Shown: in pieces, positions 54,872-63,979 of the stretch | Layout: every line of letters begins with the position of its first letter | Numbering within the stretch: the first letter of the stretch is position 1 | Source of the DNA: a beta proteobacterium AAP99 | GTDB lineage: Bacteria > Pseudomonadota > Gammaproteobacteria > Burkholderiales > Burkholderiaceae_C | Direction of reading: 5' to 3' | Length of the DNA stretch: 64,000 bases | Assembly (NCBI GenBank): GCA_001295775.1 | Contig: LJIA01000017.1 | Location: 1-64,000 of the forward strand | Notes under the pieces: generated by a model | Seen by the model: the letters and a program-made list of their open reading frames with translations, nothing else | Database searches by the model: none | What the model was told of the DNA's origin: nothing | Program-made: the position numbers and the translations under genes

Positions 54872-55804
54872 ATGACCGCACTCATCATCGCAGAACACGA
54901 CAACGCGACCATCAAGCCCGCGACGCTCAACACGGTGGCCGCAGCCGCCAAGTTCGGCGGCGACATCCATGTGCTGGTCGCCGGCAGCGGTTGTGCCGCT
55001 GCAGGCGCGGCCGCAGCGCAGATTGCCGGCGTGGCCAAGGTCCTCGTGGCCGACAGCCCCGCGCTGGGCGACCAGCTGGCCGAGAACGTGGCCGCCCAGG
55101 TGCTGGCCGTGGCCGGCAACTACGACCAGATCCTGTTCCCCGCCACCGCCAATGGCAAGAACGTGGCACCGCGCGTGGCCGCCAAGCTGGACGTGGCGCA
55201 GATCTCCGACATCCTGTCCGTCGAGGGTGCCGACACCTTCACACGCCCCATCTACGCGGGCAATGTGATCGCGACCGTGAAGAGCAGTGACGCCAAGAAG
55301 GTCATCACCGTGCGCACGACCGCGTTTGATGCCGTCGCAGCCTCTGGTGGCAGTGCTGCCGTCGAGAACCTCACGGCGGTCGCAGCGGGCGGCAGCAGCA
55401 GTTTCGTCGGGCGCGAAGTCGTTAAGAGCGACCGCCCCGAACTTACGGCTGCCAAGATCATCGTGTCCGGCGGCCGTGCCCTGGGCAGCGCTGAGAAGTT
55501 CACTGAAGTCATCACGCCGCTGGCCGACAAGCTCGGGGCTGCGATGGGCGCCTCGCGCGCTGCGGTGGACGCCGGCTACGCGCCGAACGACTGGCAGGTC
55601 GGTCAGACCGGCAAGATCGTCGCGCCGCAGCTATATGTGGCGGCCGGCATCTCCGGCGCCATCCAGCACCTGGCGGGCATGAAGGACAGCAAGGTGATCG
55701 TGGCCATCAACAAGGACCCCGAAGCGCCGATCTTCCAGGTGGCGGACTATGGTCTGGTGGCGGATCTCTTCGAGGCTGTCCCGGAACTCGTTAAGGAGCT
55801 GTGA
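54872..55804 (+). CDS. etfA: Electron transfer flavoprotein alpha subunit EtfA
   Basis: A 310-residue FAD-binding subunit: [28 protein letters not shown] at the N-terminus, then [106 protein letters not shown], which is the conserved C-terminal FAD domain. It partners EtfB. GAGGAG precedes the start. Confidence 0.95.
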   Translation: MTALIIAEHDNATIKPATLNTVAAAAKFGGDIHVLVAGSGCAAAGAAAAQIAGVAKVLVADSPALGDQLAENVAAQVLAVAGNYDQILFPATANGKNVAPRVAAKLDVAQISDILSVEGADTFTRPIYAGNVIATVKSSDAKKVITVRTTAFDAVAASGGSAAVENLTAVAAGGSSSFVGREVVKSDRPELTAAKIIVSGGRALGSAEKFTEVITPLADKLGAAMGASRAAVDAGYAPNDWQVGQTGKIVAPQLYVAAGISGAIQHLAGMKDSKVIVAINKDPEAPIFQVADYGLVADLFEAVPELVKEL

Positions 55805-55805
55805 G

Positions 55806-56189
55806 ATGCCAAGCTCCTGGAAAGCGCTGGCAGCGGAGTTTGTTGCGGCGAATCCGAAAGACTTTCATATCCATCGCGTTTTTGATTTCTTGAGAAACTG
55901 CGCGATAGGCGCTGGTGTGATTTACGGTGGCTGGAAGCTGCGCCCCGCAGAAGCATTGCTTCCAAACTGGCTAGGGTGGGTAGCCGTAGTAGTTGGAATC
56001 GCAATGCTCTTTGCGAACCTCTGCTGGATCTCGGTAATGGCTGGCGACGCACTGGATGGCTTATGGAAACGCAAGTCCGTCGTCAAGAAGCTTCCTTTAC
56101 TCGCAATCCCTGCAATCGTGATGTTCGGCGTTGTTGCAGCCTTTTTTGCTGCGCTAAATGCATTTGCGCTTCGGATTGCGGGAGCTTGA
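55806..56189 (+). CDS. Small membrane protein inserted between etfA and an acyl-CoA dehydrogenase gene
   Basis: A 127-residue protein with two to three hydrophobic segments (NCAIGAGVIYGGW, LGWVAVVVGIAMLFANLCWISVM and KLPLLAIPAIVMFGVVAAFFAALNAF). The ATG follows the etfA stop by one base, and the next gene starts three bases after its stop, so it belongs to the operon. The composition is less GC-rich than its neighbours. Function is unknown. Confidence 0.7.
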   Translation: MPSSWKALAAEFVAANPKDFHIHRVFDFLRNCAIGAGVIYGGWKLRPAEALLPNWLGWVAVVVGIAMLFANLCWISVMAGDALDGLWKRKSVVKKLPLLAIPAIVMFGVVAAFFAALNAFALRIAGA

Positions 56190-56192
56190 CCC

Positions 56193-57983
56193 ATGAGCTA
56201 CGTAGCACCTAGCAAGGACATCCTGTTCTGCATCAAGGAACTGGCCCAGATCGACGAAGTGGCCAAGATTCCCGCATTTGCCGAAGCCGGCTTCGACACT
56301 GCGCAGGCCGTGGTGGAGGAGTGCGCCAAGTTCAATGAAGGCGTGGTTGCGCCCCTGAATTGGGAAGGCGACAAGAACCCCAGCTTCTGGAAGGACGGGC
56401 AGGTCACGACGACGCCGGGCTTCAAGGAAGCCTTCAAGCAGTTCGCCGAAGGCGGCTGGCAGGGGCTGCAGCATCCGGTGGAGTTCGGCGGCCAGGGCCT
56501 GCCCAAGGCCATCGGCGCCGCAGCCATCGAGATGCTGAACTCTGCCAACACCAGCTTTGCGCTGTGCCCGCTGCTCACCGATGGCGCGATCGAGGCGCTG
56601 TTGACTGCCGGCACGCCCGAGCAGCAGCAGATGTACATCCCGAAGATGATCGACGGCACGTGGACGGGCACCATGAACCTGACCGAGCCGCAGGCCGGCA
56701 GCGATCTGGCGCTGGTGCGCACGCGCGCCGAACCGCAGCCCGACGGCACCTACAAGATCTTCGGCACCAAGATCTTCATCACCTTCGGTGAGCACGACAT
56801 GGCCGAGAACATCGTGCATCTCGTGCTGGCGCGTGTGGCCGGCGCGCCCGAAGGGGTGAAGGGCATCAGCCTGTTCATCGTGCCCAAGTTCCTGGTCAAT
56901 GCAGACGGCTCGCTGGGTGCGCGTAATGATGTGCACTGCGTCAGCATCGAACATAAGCTGGGCATCAAGGCCAGTCCGACCTGCGTGCTGCAATATGGGG
57001 ACCACGGCGGCGCCATCGGCTACCTCATCGGCCAGGAGAACCGCGGCCTGGAATACATGTTCATCATGATGAACGCCGCCCGCTATGCCGTGGGCGTGCA
57101 GGGCATCTCGGTGGCCGAGCGGGCCTATCAGAAGGCCGTGCAGTATGCGAAGGACCGCGTGCAGAGCCGGCCGGTGGACGGCTCCATGCCCGGCTCCGCA
57201 GCCATCATTCATCACCCGGATGTGAAGCGCATGCTGATGACGATGCGTGCCTACACCGAAGGCTGCCGCGCCATGGCCTTCGTGGCCGGTGCCGCGTACG
57301 ACGCATCGCATCATCATCCGGACGAAGCCACGCGCAAGCAGAATCAGGCCTTCTATGAGTTCCTGGTACCGCTGGTGAAGGGCTACAGCACCGAGATGAG
57401 CCTGGATGTCGCCAGCCTCGGCGTGCAGGTGCACGGCGGCATGGGTTTCATCGAGGAAACCGGCGCGGCCCAGTATCTGCGAGACGCCAAGATCCTCACC
57501 ATCTACGAAGGCACGACGGCCATCCAGGCGAACGACCTCGTGGGTCGCAAGACGATCCGCGACGGTGGCACGGTGGCCAAGGGCATCTGCGCGCAGATCG
57601 CGAGGACCGAGGCCGAGCTTGCTGCACGCTCAAGCGTGGCCTGCCGCGCCGTGGCCAAGCGCCTGACTGCAGGCCGCAAGGCGCTGGAAGACGTGATCGA
57701 CTTCATCGTCGCCAACACAAAGACCAACCCGAATGCGGCGTTTGCGGGCAGCGTGCCCTACCTGATGCTCGCGGGCAACGTGGTGGCTGGCTGGCAGATG
57801 GGCCGTGCGCTGATGATTGCTGAGGATCGTCTTGCCGCGGGCGAGGACGCCGAGTTCATGAAGACCAAGATCGTGACCGTGCGCTTCTATGCGGACCACA
57901 TCCTCTCGCGCGCCGCAGGCATGCGCGATGCCATCGTGGAGGGCGCGGAGTCGGTCACGGCGCTGAGCGCGGAACAGTTCTGA
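56193..57983 (+). CDS. Acyl-CoA dehydrogenase, long form (about 600 residues)
   Basis: A 596-residue flavoprotein. The usual ACAD order is seen: N-terminal helical domain with a DUF-like leader (MSYVAPSKDILFCIKELAQIDEVAK), middle beta domain (TMNLTEPQAGSDLALVRTRAEP, then KIFITFGEHDMAENIVHLVLARV), C-terminal domain with the acid YEGTTAIQANDLVGRK and an extra C-terminal acyl-CoA dehydrogenase-like tail. The longer form with C-terminal extension is common in Betaproteobacteria for medium/long-chain acyl-CoA. It follows etfBA, its electron acceptor, and ends at a strong terminator. Confidence 0.9.
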   Translation: MSYVAPSKDILFCIKELAQIDEVAKIPAFAEAGFDTAQAVVEECAKFNEGVVAPLNWEGDKNPSFWKDGQVTTTPGFKEAFKQFAEGGWQGLQHPVEFGGQGLPKAIGAAAIEMLNSANTSFALCPLLTDGAIEALLTAGTPEQQQMYIPKMIDGTWTGTMNLTEPQAGSDLALVRTRAEPQPDGTYKIFGTKIFITFGEHDMAENIVHLVLARVAGAPEGVKGISLFIVPKFLVNADGSLGARNDVHCVSIEHKLGIKASPTCVLQYGDHGGAIGYLIGQENRGLEYMFIMMNAARYAVGVQGISVAERAYQKAVQYAKDRVQSRPVDGSMPGSAAIIHHPDVKRMLMTMRAYTEGCRAMAFVAGAAYDASHHHPDEATRKQNQAFYEFLVPLVKGYSTEMSLDVASLGVQVHGGMGFIEETGAAQYLRDAKILTIYEGTTAIQANDLVGRKTIRDGGTVAKGICAQIARTEAELAARSSVACRAVAKRLTAGRKALEDVIDFIVANTKTNPNAAFAGSVPYLMLAGNVVAGWQMGRALMIAEDRLAAGEDAEFMKTKIVTVRFYADHILSRAAGMRDAIVEGAESVTALSAEQF

Positions 57984-58014
57984 GGCTGCGCTGGCTTAGC
58001 ACTCGCTGGAAACG

Positions 58015-58040
58015 GAAAGGGCGCCCTGGGGCGCCCTTTC
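58015..58040 (+). terminator. Intrinsic terminator after the acyl-CoA dehydrogenase gene
   Basis: Perfect 11-bp arms GAAAGGGCGCC and GGCGCCCTTTC around CTGG, followed by TCTTG. The hairpin ends the etfB operon about 30 bases after the stop codon. Confidence 0.9.
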
Positions 58041-58056
58041 TCTTGATTGCAGCGGA

Positions 58057-58335
58057 TCAGTCTTGCGTGGTGCGCGCTGCTGCCGGCAGCCAGTCACAAC
58101 GAAGCGTCTGCCGCTGGTGCAGCCGTGCGCGCAGGCTGAAGTAGGCGTCCGGGAGGATCACGCCCGCGACGCACACAAGCAGCAAGGTGGGATTCAGCGC
58201 GATCGAGACGGGCAGGCCAATGATGGCCATGAGCCAAAGCGTGAGGATCACCGTGTAGGTGTGATGCTCCATCGGCTGACGATGGCGGTGGCTGCTCATC
58301 CAGTTCGAGATCGCTGCGAGCTGCTGGACTTTCAT
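58057..58335 (-). CDS. Small membrane protein
   Basis: A 92-residue protein with two hydrophobic helices (TYTVILTLWLMAIIGLPVSIALN and PTLLLVCVAGVILPDAYF) after a His-rich lead (SSHRHRQPMEHHTY). The ATG follows AAGGAG. No family is recognised; short membrane proteins of this form are often of unknown function. Confidence 0.65.
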   Translation of the reverse strand: MKVQQLAAISNWMSSHRHRQPMEHHTYTVILTLWLMAIIGLPVSIALNPTLLLVCVAGVILPDAYFSLRARLHQRQTLRCDWLPAAARTTQD

Positions 58336-58763
58336 GGGGAACTCCTTGCCAGGAGGTCGCGTTGTGATGCGGCCTTACGGGTTTCTTACAGTAGACGTGC
58401 TGAGCGTACGCCCTTCAATTAGCGTTTGTCCTAGACATATATATTGATGACTTGGTCAAACCAGATTGATGCAGTGCATTGCACCTTGGGTACCGGTCGC
58501 TGCAGGTTCGCGCGGCTGGCTGAATACGAACGAGCGATGAAATGGCGCGAGGGGCTGCAATTTCTGGCCTTCTGTGGTTGACAGCATCTCCTCGAACGCT
58601 TAAGTTACTGACCGTTCAGTCATTAAAACTGAATCAGCACATAGCCTCAGCTCTGCGCTGTCTCTCCTCCCAAGAGCGCAACGGACCCGGCCCCGCACGC
58701 CGGGTCCGGATCGCGCCGAAACAAAGCAACCTGCCTCCGCAAAAGCCTGCCGGACCAGTCACC
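58336..58763. other. Promoter region of the RND efflux operon
   Basis: Apart from the promoter and operator listed separately, no gene is visible in this 0.4-kb gap. Confidence 0.6.
58578..58620 (+). promoter_or_regulatory. Promoter and TetR-type operator for the RND efflux operon
   Basis: TTGACA at 58578-58583 and TAAGTT at 58601-58606 are spaced by 17 bases, a good sigma-70 promoter. Immediately downstream is ACTGACCGTTCAGT (58607-58620), with arms ACTGA and TCAGT in a 14-base near-palindrome typical of TetR-family operators. The bound repressor would block the start of transcription. Confidence 0.65.
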
Positions 58764-59948
58764 ATGCCCATCACACACTCCTCCTCGCGCGCACGTTCAC
58801 GTCAACGCGCCCTGCAACTGGCCGCCACTGCCGCCACCGCAGTCGCGCTGTTGGCCGCTTGCGGCAAGTCCGCTTCACCACCTCAGGAAGACATCCGCCC
58901 CGTGCGTACCATCACGGTAGGGACCGGTCAGCTGGGTGCGGGCGCCGTGTTCGCAGCGGAGATTCGCCCCCGCGTTGAGCAGCGCCTGAGCTTCCGGGTC
59001 GGCGGCAAGATGACCGAACGTCTCGTGGAGTTGGGTACGCCGGTCAAGCCAGGGCAGGTGCTTGCGCGTCTGGATCCAAAGGACCTGCAACTCGCGCAAG
59101 CCGCTTCGGACGCGCAGGTAGCCGCTGCCAAGGCGAACCTTGAACTCGCACAGGCCGAACTCAAGCGCACTCAAGAGCTCGCCAAGCAGAACTTCGTCAG
59201 CGGTTCGCGCGTGGATCAGGCGGAAACCCAGATGCGCGCCGCCCGCGCCCAGTTTGAAGCAGCGCAGGCACAAGCAAACGTGCAGGGCAACCAGGCGGCC
59301 TACGCGGCACTGACCGCAGACAAGCCGGGCGTGATCGTGGGTGTGGATGCCGAGGTCGGTCAGGTGCTGTCTGCCGGACAAAGCGTGGTGCGAGTGGCCG
59401 TGGGAACCGAGCGCGACGTTGTGTTCAACCTCCCCGAGCAGGCCGCCCGCGCGCTTCGCCCCGGCGTACCCGTGAGCGTGAGTCTCTGGGCCAACCCAAC
59501 TGCGCCGATCAAGGCTGTGGTGCGCGAAGTCGCGCCTGCCGCCGACCCGGTGGCACGCGTGATCCTCGTGCGCGCCAGCCTTCAGGACCCCGAAGGCGTG
59601 GCCACACTGGGTGCGACAGCCACTGTTTCGTTGCCAGCCGATCCGCGTACCGCGCAAGCGATCAGCGTGCCGCTGGCTGCGCTCGTGCAGGGCGACGCCG
59701 GTCCGAGCGTCTGGGTGGTGAAGGACGGCGCCGCGGCGCGGGTGCCGGTCAAGCTCGCCGGCAATGTCGGCAATCAGGTGTTGATCGGCAGCGGGCTGAA
59801 TCCGGGCGAGCAGGTGATCACGGCCGGCATCCACACGATCCGCGAGGGCCAGAAGGTGAAGCTCATGCCAGGCGTGACCGCGCCTGCCGCCGCCGGGCCA
59901 GCTTCTGCGGCTCCCAAGGCGAGCGCTGCCTCGGCAGCGGCCAAGTAA
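58764..59948 (+). CDS. RND efflux membrane-fusion protein (adaptor)
   Basis: A 394-residue lipoprotein (LAAC lipobox, Cys at about 33). It carries the usual hairpin with ELKRTQELAKQNFVSGSRVDQAETQMRAARAQFEAAQAQANV, lipoyl halves LSFRVGGKMTERLVELGTPVKPGQVLARL and GVIVGVDAEVGQVLSAGQSVV, and a beta-barrel domain, ending in a low-complexity Ala tail. The adaptor links the pump in the inner membrane to an outer-membrane channel such as TolC. No outer-membrane factor gene is seen here. The RND gene follows after 24 bases. Confidence 0.9.
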   Translation: MPITHSSSRARSRQRALQLAATAATAVALLAACGKSASPPQEDIRPVRTITVGTGQLGAGAVFAAEIRPRVEQRLSFRVGGKMTERLVELGTPVKPGQVLARLDPKDLQLAQAASDAQVAAAKANLELAQAELKRTQELAKQNFVSGSRVDQAETQMRAARAQFEAAQAQANVQGNQAAYAALTADKPGVIVGVDAEVGQVLSAGQSVVRVAVGTERDVVFNLPEQAARALRPGVPVSVSLWANPTAPIKAVVREVAPAADPVARVILVRASLQDPEGVATLGATATVSLPADPRTAQAISVPLAALVQGDAGPSVWVVKDGAAARVPVKLAGNVGNQVLIGSGLNPGEQVITAGIHTIREGQKVKLMPGVTAPAAAGPASAAPKASAASAAAK

Positions 59949-59972
59949 GCCCCGGGCAGGAGCGGAACACTC

Positions 59973-62900
59973 ATGAACGTGAACCTTTCCGAATGGGCTT
60001 TGAAGAACCAGGCGCTGGTGCGCTACATGATCGGCGTGCTGCTGATCGGTGGGCTGGCCGCCTTCTTCATGCTGGGTCAGGACGAAGACCCGCCCTTTAC
60101 CTTCCGCGGCATGGTGGTGCGTGCCTATCTGCCGGGTGCCACGGCCGAGCAGGTCGCGCAGCAGCTCACCGACAAGATCGAGCGCAAGCTGCAGGAAACG
60201 CCCAACGTCGACAAGATCCAGACCTACAACAAGCCGGGTGAAGTGCTGACCATCCTGCAGTTGAAGGACAGCAACCCACCCAAGGACGTGCCCGGCATCT
60301 GGCTGAAAGTACGCAACAACATCAATGACATCCGCGGCACGCTGCCGCCGGGCACGATCGGGCCCTTCTTCAACGACGACTTCGGCGATGTGTATGGCGT
60401 GATGTTCGCCTTCAGCGCGGACGGCTTCAGCTATCTGGAGCTGAAGAAGACCGTGGAGCGCGTACGCCAGGACATGCTGCGTGTGAAGGATGTCGGCAAG
60501 GTCGAGACCTTCGGCATCCAGGACGAGAAGCTCTACATCGAGATCTCACATCAGCGTCTGGCGCAGCTGAACCTGAACGTGACGGACGTCATCGCGCAGA
60601 TCAACAACCAGATCGACCTCGTGCCCACCGGCACGCTGCCGCTGGACCGCGACAACGTGCAAGTGCGCATTACGGGCCAGACGGGTGATGTCGAGACCGT
60701 GCGCCGTCTGCCCATCCGCGCCGGGAACGCGACCTTCAAGTTGTCGGACATCGCCACCGTCAAGCGCGACTACGTGGACCCGCCGGTGTCGCGGATCCGT
60801 CAGAACGGGCGCGAGGTGATCGTGCTGGGGATCTCCATGGCCAAGGGCGGTGACATCATCGCCCTGGGCAAGGCGCTGGCGCAGGAAGAGAAGCGCATCG
60901 AAGCGGGTCTACCCGTAGGTATCAGCATGGAGAAGATCCAGAACCAGCCGCGGGCTGTGGCCGACAGCGTGAACGAGTTCGTGCGCGTGCTGATCGAGGC
61001 CGTGGTGATCGTGCTGGCAGTGAGCTTCGTGGCGCTTGGCTTGCACAAGCACACGGATGCAGACCAGCGGCCGTTCTGGCGCCGCTACTACATCGACGCG
61101 CGCCCCGGGCTGGTGGTCGCCTTCACCATCCCGCTGGTGCTGGCCATGACCTTTCTGGCCATGTACGTCACCAACACCAACCTGCACAAGATCTCGCTCG
61201 GCGCGCTCATCATCGCCCTGGGTCTGCTGGTGGACGACGCGATCATCGCCGTGGAAATGATGGTGCGGAAGATGGAGGAGGGCATGGACAAGTTTGCCGC
61301 CGCCACCTTCGCCTACAAGGCCACGGCCTTTCCCATGCTCACCGGGACACTGATTACTGCCACCGGTTTCGTCCCGATCGCATTGGCCAAGAGCACGGCG
61401 GGTGAATACACCTTCTCGATCTTTTCGGTGACGGCGATGGCGCTGATCCTGAGCTGGTTTGCTGCAGTGATCTTCACGCCCTTCATCGGCTTTCATCTGC
61501 TCAAGAGCAAGCCGGCGCCGGGTGCGGACGGTCACCACGAGCTGTTCAATACGCCGTTCTACAACCGCTTCCGCGCGATGGTGAACTGGTGCGTGGAGCA
61601 CCGCTGGAAGACACTGGCCGCCACGCTGCTGGCCTTCGCGCTGGGCATCGTCGGCATGGGCAAGGTGGAGCAGCAGTTCTTCCCGGACTCGTCGCGTCTG
61701 GAGATGTTTGTCGATCTCTGGACGCCCGAAGGCTCAAGCTATGCCAACACCGAAGCCGCCGCCGTGAAGTTCGAGGCCTGGCTGAAGGCCCAGCCCGAAG
61801 TGGAGAGCTACACCACCTTCGTGGGCACGGGTTCGCCGCGCTTCTACCTGCCCATGGAGCAGCTGTTCCAGCAGACCAACCTGGCGCAGGTGGTCGTGGT
61901 GCCCAAGAGTCTGAAGGAGCGCAACGCCCTGCGCCTGCGCATCCAGGAGGCCTTCCGCACCGACTTTCCGGAGATTCGCGGGCGTGTGAAGCTGCTGCCC
62001 AACGGGCCGCCGGTGCCGTATCCGGTGCAGTTCCGGGTGCAGGGTCCAGAGATTGCGCAGGTGCGTGCGATTGCCGACCAGGTCAAGGCCGTGGTCATGG
62101 CCAACCCGAACACGCGCGGCGTGAATGACAACTGGAACGAGTACGTGCGGGTCATCCGCATCGACGTGGACCAGGACAAGGCGCGGGCGCTTGGCGTCTC
62201 CAGCCGCTCGATCGCGCAGGCCGCGAGCGTGCTGACCAATGGCGCGCCGATCGGCACTTTCCGCGATGGCGACGAACTCATCGACATCGTGCTGCGCAAC
62301 CCGGCCAGCGAGCGCGCGACGCTGGAAGCCGCGCAGAACGTGAATGTGCCGACCGCCAGTGGGCGGAGCGTGCCGCTGGCGCAGGTCGCGCGGGCGCACA
62401 TCGTGTTCGAGCCCGGCGTCATCTGGCGGCAGAACAGGGACTTCGCGATCACCGTGAATGCCGACATCGTGGATGGCATCCAGGGGCCGACAGTCACTGC
62501 GCAGATTGATCCCAAGCTGGCCGATTTGCGTGCCAACCTGCCGGCCAACTACACGATCAACGTGGCCGGGGCGCAGGAAGAGAGCGCGAAGGGGCAGGGT
62601 TCGATTGCTGCCAACCTGCCGCTGATGCTGTTCCTGACCTTCACGCTGCTGATGTTGCAGCTCAAGAGCTTCTCGCGCTCCACGCTCGTGTTCCTGACCG
62701 GATTCTTCGGCATCATCGGCACGGCGTTGGGATTGATCGTCTTTCGCGCGCCCTTTGGCTTCGTGGCGCTGCTGGGCACGATTGCGCTGATGGGCATGAT
62801 CCAGCGCAACAGCGTGATCCTGATCGACCAGATCGAGCAGGACATCGCTCACGGCCACCATCCCTGGCACGCGATTGTGGACGCCACCGTCCGCCGGATG

Positions 62901-63098
62901 CGGCCCATCGTGCTCACTGCGGCCGCGGCGATCCTGGCCATGATCCCGCTGTCGCGCAGCGTGTTCTGGGGCCCGATGGCCATTGCCATCATGGGCGGTC
63001 TGATCGTGGCCACGCTGCTGACCCTGCTAAGCCTGCCGGCCATGTACGCCGCCTGGTTCCGGATCAAGAAGCCGGAAGAGGGTGCTGAGGCGCACTAA
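59973..63098 (+). CDS. RND-family efflux pump permease (hydrophobe/amphiphile type)
   Basis: A 1041-residue inner-membrane proton antiporter. Twelve helices are predicted: one near the N-terminus (LVRYMIGVLLIGGLAAFFML), a cluster in the middle (GLLVDDAIIAVEMMVRKMEEGMDKF, with the DD pair of the proton relay in helix 4) and the last ones at the end. Two large periplasmic domains lie between. The opening MNVNLSEWALKNQALVRYMIGVLLIGGLAAFFM and LPGATAEQVAQQLTDKIERKLQETPNVDKI are typical. It would expel hydrophobic drugs or toxins using proton motive force. It is coupled to the adaptor gene. Confidence 0.95.
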   Translation: MNVNLSEWALKNQALVRYMIGVLLIGGLAAFFMLGQDEDPPFTFRGMVVRAYLPGATAEQVAQQLTDKIERKLQETPNVDKIQTYNKPGEVLTILQLKDSNPPKDVPGIWLKVRNNINDIRGTLPPGTIGPFFNDDFGDVYGVMFAFSADGFSYLELKKTVERVRQDMLRVKDVGKVETFGIQDEKLYIEISHQRLAQLNLNVTDVIAQINNQIDLVPTGTLPLDRDNVQVRITGQTGDVETVRRLPIRAGNATFKLSDIATVKRDYVDPPVSRIRQNGREVIVLGISMAKGGDIIALGKALAQEEKRIEAGLPVGISMEKIQNQPRAVADSVNEFVRVLIEAVVIVLAVSFVALGLHKHTDADQRPFWRRYYIDARPGLVVAFTIPLVLAMTFLAMYVTNTNLHKISLGALIIALGLLVDDAIIAVEMMVRKMEEGMDKFAAATFAYKATAFPMLTGTLITATGFVPIALAKSTAGEYTFSIFSVTAMALILSWFAAVIFTPFIGFHLLKSKPAPGADGHHELFNTPFYNRFRAMVNWCVEHRWKTLAATLLAFALGIVGMGKVEQQFFPDSSRLEMFVDLWTPEGSSYANTEAAAVKFEAWLKAQPEVESYTTFVGTGSPRFYLPMEQLFQQTNLAQVVVVPKSLKERNALRLRIQEAFRTDFPEIRGRVKLLPNGPPVPYPVQFRVQGPEIAQVRAIADQVKAVVMANPNTRGVNDNWNEYVRVIRIDVDQDKARALGVSSRSIAQAASVLTNGAPIGTFRDGDELIDIVLRNPASERATLEAAQNVNVPTASGRSVPLAQVARAHIVFEPGVIWRQNRDFAITVNADIVDGIQGPTVTAQIDPKLADLRANLPANYTINVAGAQEESAKGQGSIAANLPLMLFLTFTLLMLQLKSFSRSTLVFLTGFFGIIGTALGLIVFRAPFGFVALLGTIALMGMIQRNSVILIDQIEQDIAHGHHPWHAIVDATVRRMRPIVLTAAAAILAMIPLSRSVFWGPMAIAIMGGLIVATLLTLLSLPAMYAAWFRIKKPEEGAEAH

Positions 63099-63122
63099 CG
63101 GCGACCTGCAGCCTCACGCTTG

Positions 63123-63155
63123 CAACGCCCGACGGCTTGATTGCGTCGGGCGTTG
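63123..63155 (+). terminator. Terminator-like hairpin after the RND operon
   Basis: Perfect 12-bp arms CAACGCCCGACG and CGTCGGGCGTTG around a 9-base loop, starting 24 bases after the stop codon. No T-run follows. Confidence 0.65.
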
Positions 63156-63175
63156 TGCTCTGTGCGGTGCTGAAC

Positions 63176-63245
63176 GGGCTTTCCGCTTGTCTGGCGCGGT
63201 TCTTCAGCCAGTTTGGGCTGGAGAGCGGCTTGCAGAGCCGATCTT
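63176..63245 (+). repeat. Dispersed two-hairpin repeat, copy J
   Basis: Core CCGCTTGTCTGGCGCGG at 63183-63199. The second hairpin at 63202-63223 has arms CTTCAGCC and GGCTGGAG. The end AGAGCCGATCTTCGC matches copies A, B and D. Confidence 0.85.
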
Positions 63246-63292
63246 CGCTTTGGTGGGCCGGTTTGAAATGGGGTTGTCGTGGGCCGAGCTGC

Positions 63293-63979
63293 TCACGGCC
63301 AGTGCCGCGCGAACACGGGTTCGACGCGGGGATGCTGCTCGATTCGCTGCAGCAGCGCGAGAAAGCCCGGCCGCTGCGCCTTCAGGTACGCACGTGTGCC
63401 TGACCACTTGGAAACGACGGCAGCAAGCAGATCGACCGCCCCCGGTTGGTCCGCTGCGCCCGCGCCAAGTCCGGTCAGAAACGGCGCAGTGTCTGGCGCC
63501 TGCTCCACGTGTGGCGCAAACAGATCCGCAAACACGCTCCAGTGATGGTGCAGTTGGGCGCGGGCGGCGTGGCGGACGTCCTGCTGCGCAGCGTCGTCCG
63601 TGGACGCGGTCCAGCGCTGCGGAAAGTCACTAACGCTGACTGCGCTGTAGCAATTTGCGGCGACGTAAACCAGTGCGCGCAAGCAGCGTGCGCGTGCGGC
63701 CGCCTGCGCGGGCAGCAGGCCGGCTTGCGGGTGCAGCAAGCCGAGGTGAATCAGGATGGCCGCACTCTCGCTCATCACGGTGCCGTCGGGCAGTACCAGC
63801 GTGGGAATCTGCTTGAGCGGGTTGATGGCAGCGAGCTTGTTGAGCGCCGAGCCCCTGGCCCACGAGGCCGTGCGCACCATGCGGTAGGGCTGTTCTGCCC
63901 ATTCAAGCGCTGCTTCGACAGCAGCTGATCCCGAGCCCTTGAATCCGTACAGGGTGTATGGAGTGATTTCAACCGTCAC
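63293..63979 (-). CDS. Glutathione S-transferase family protein
   Basis: A 228-residue protein with the thioredoxin-like N-terminal domain (YTLYGFKGSGSAAVEAALEWAEQPYRMV, then INPLKQIPTLVLPDGTVMSESAAILIHL). The MSESAAIL segment is the glutathione-binding loop after the cis-proline in IPTL. The all-helical C-terminal domain follows. It would conjugate or use glutathione; the substrate is unknown. The start is a GTG with AAGAGG upstream. The right end of the window lies 21 bases beyond its start. Confidence 0.9.
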   Translation of the reverse strand: MTVEITPYTLYGFKGSGSAAVEAALEWAEQPYRMVRTASWARGSALNKLAAINPLKQIPTLVLPDGTVMSESAAILIHLGLLHPQAGLLPAQAAARARCLRALVYVAANCYSAVSVSDFPQRWTASTDDAAQQDVRHAARAQLHHHWSVFADLFAPHVEQAPDTAPFLTGLGAGAADQPGAVDLLAAVVSKWSGTRAYLKAQRPGFLALLQRIEQHPRVEPVFARHWP

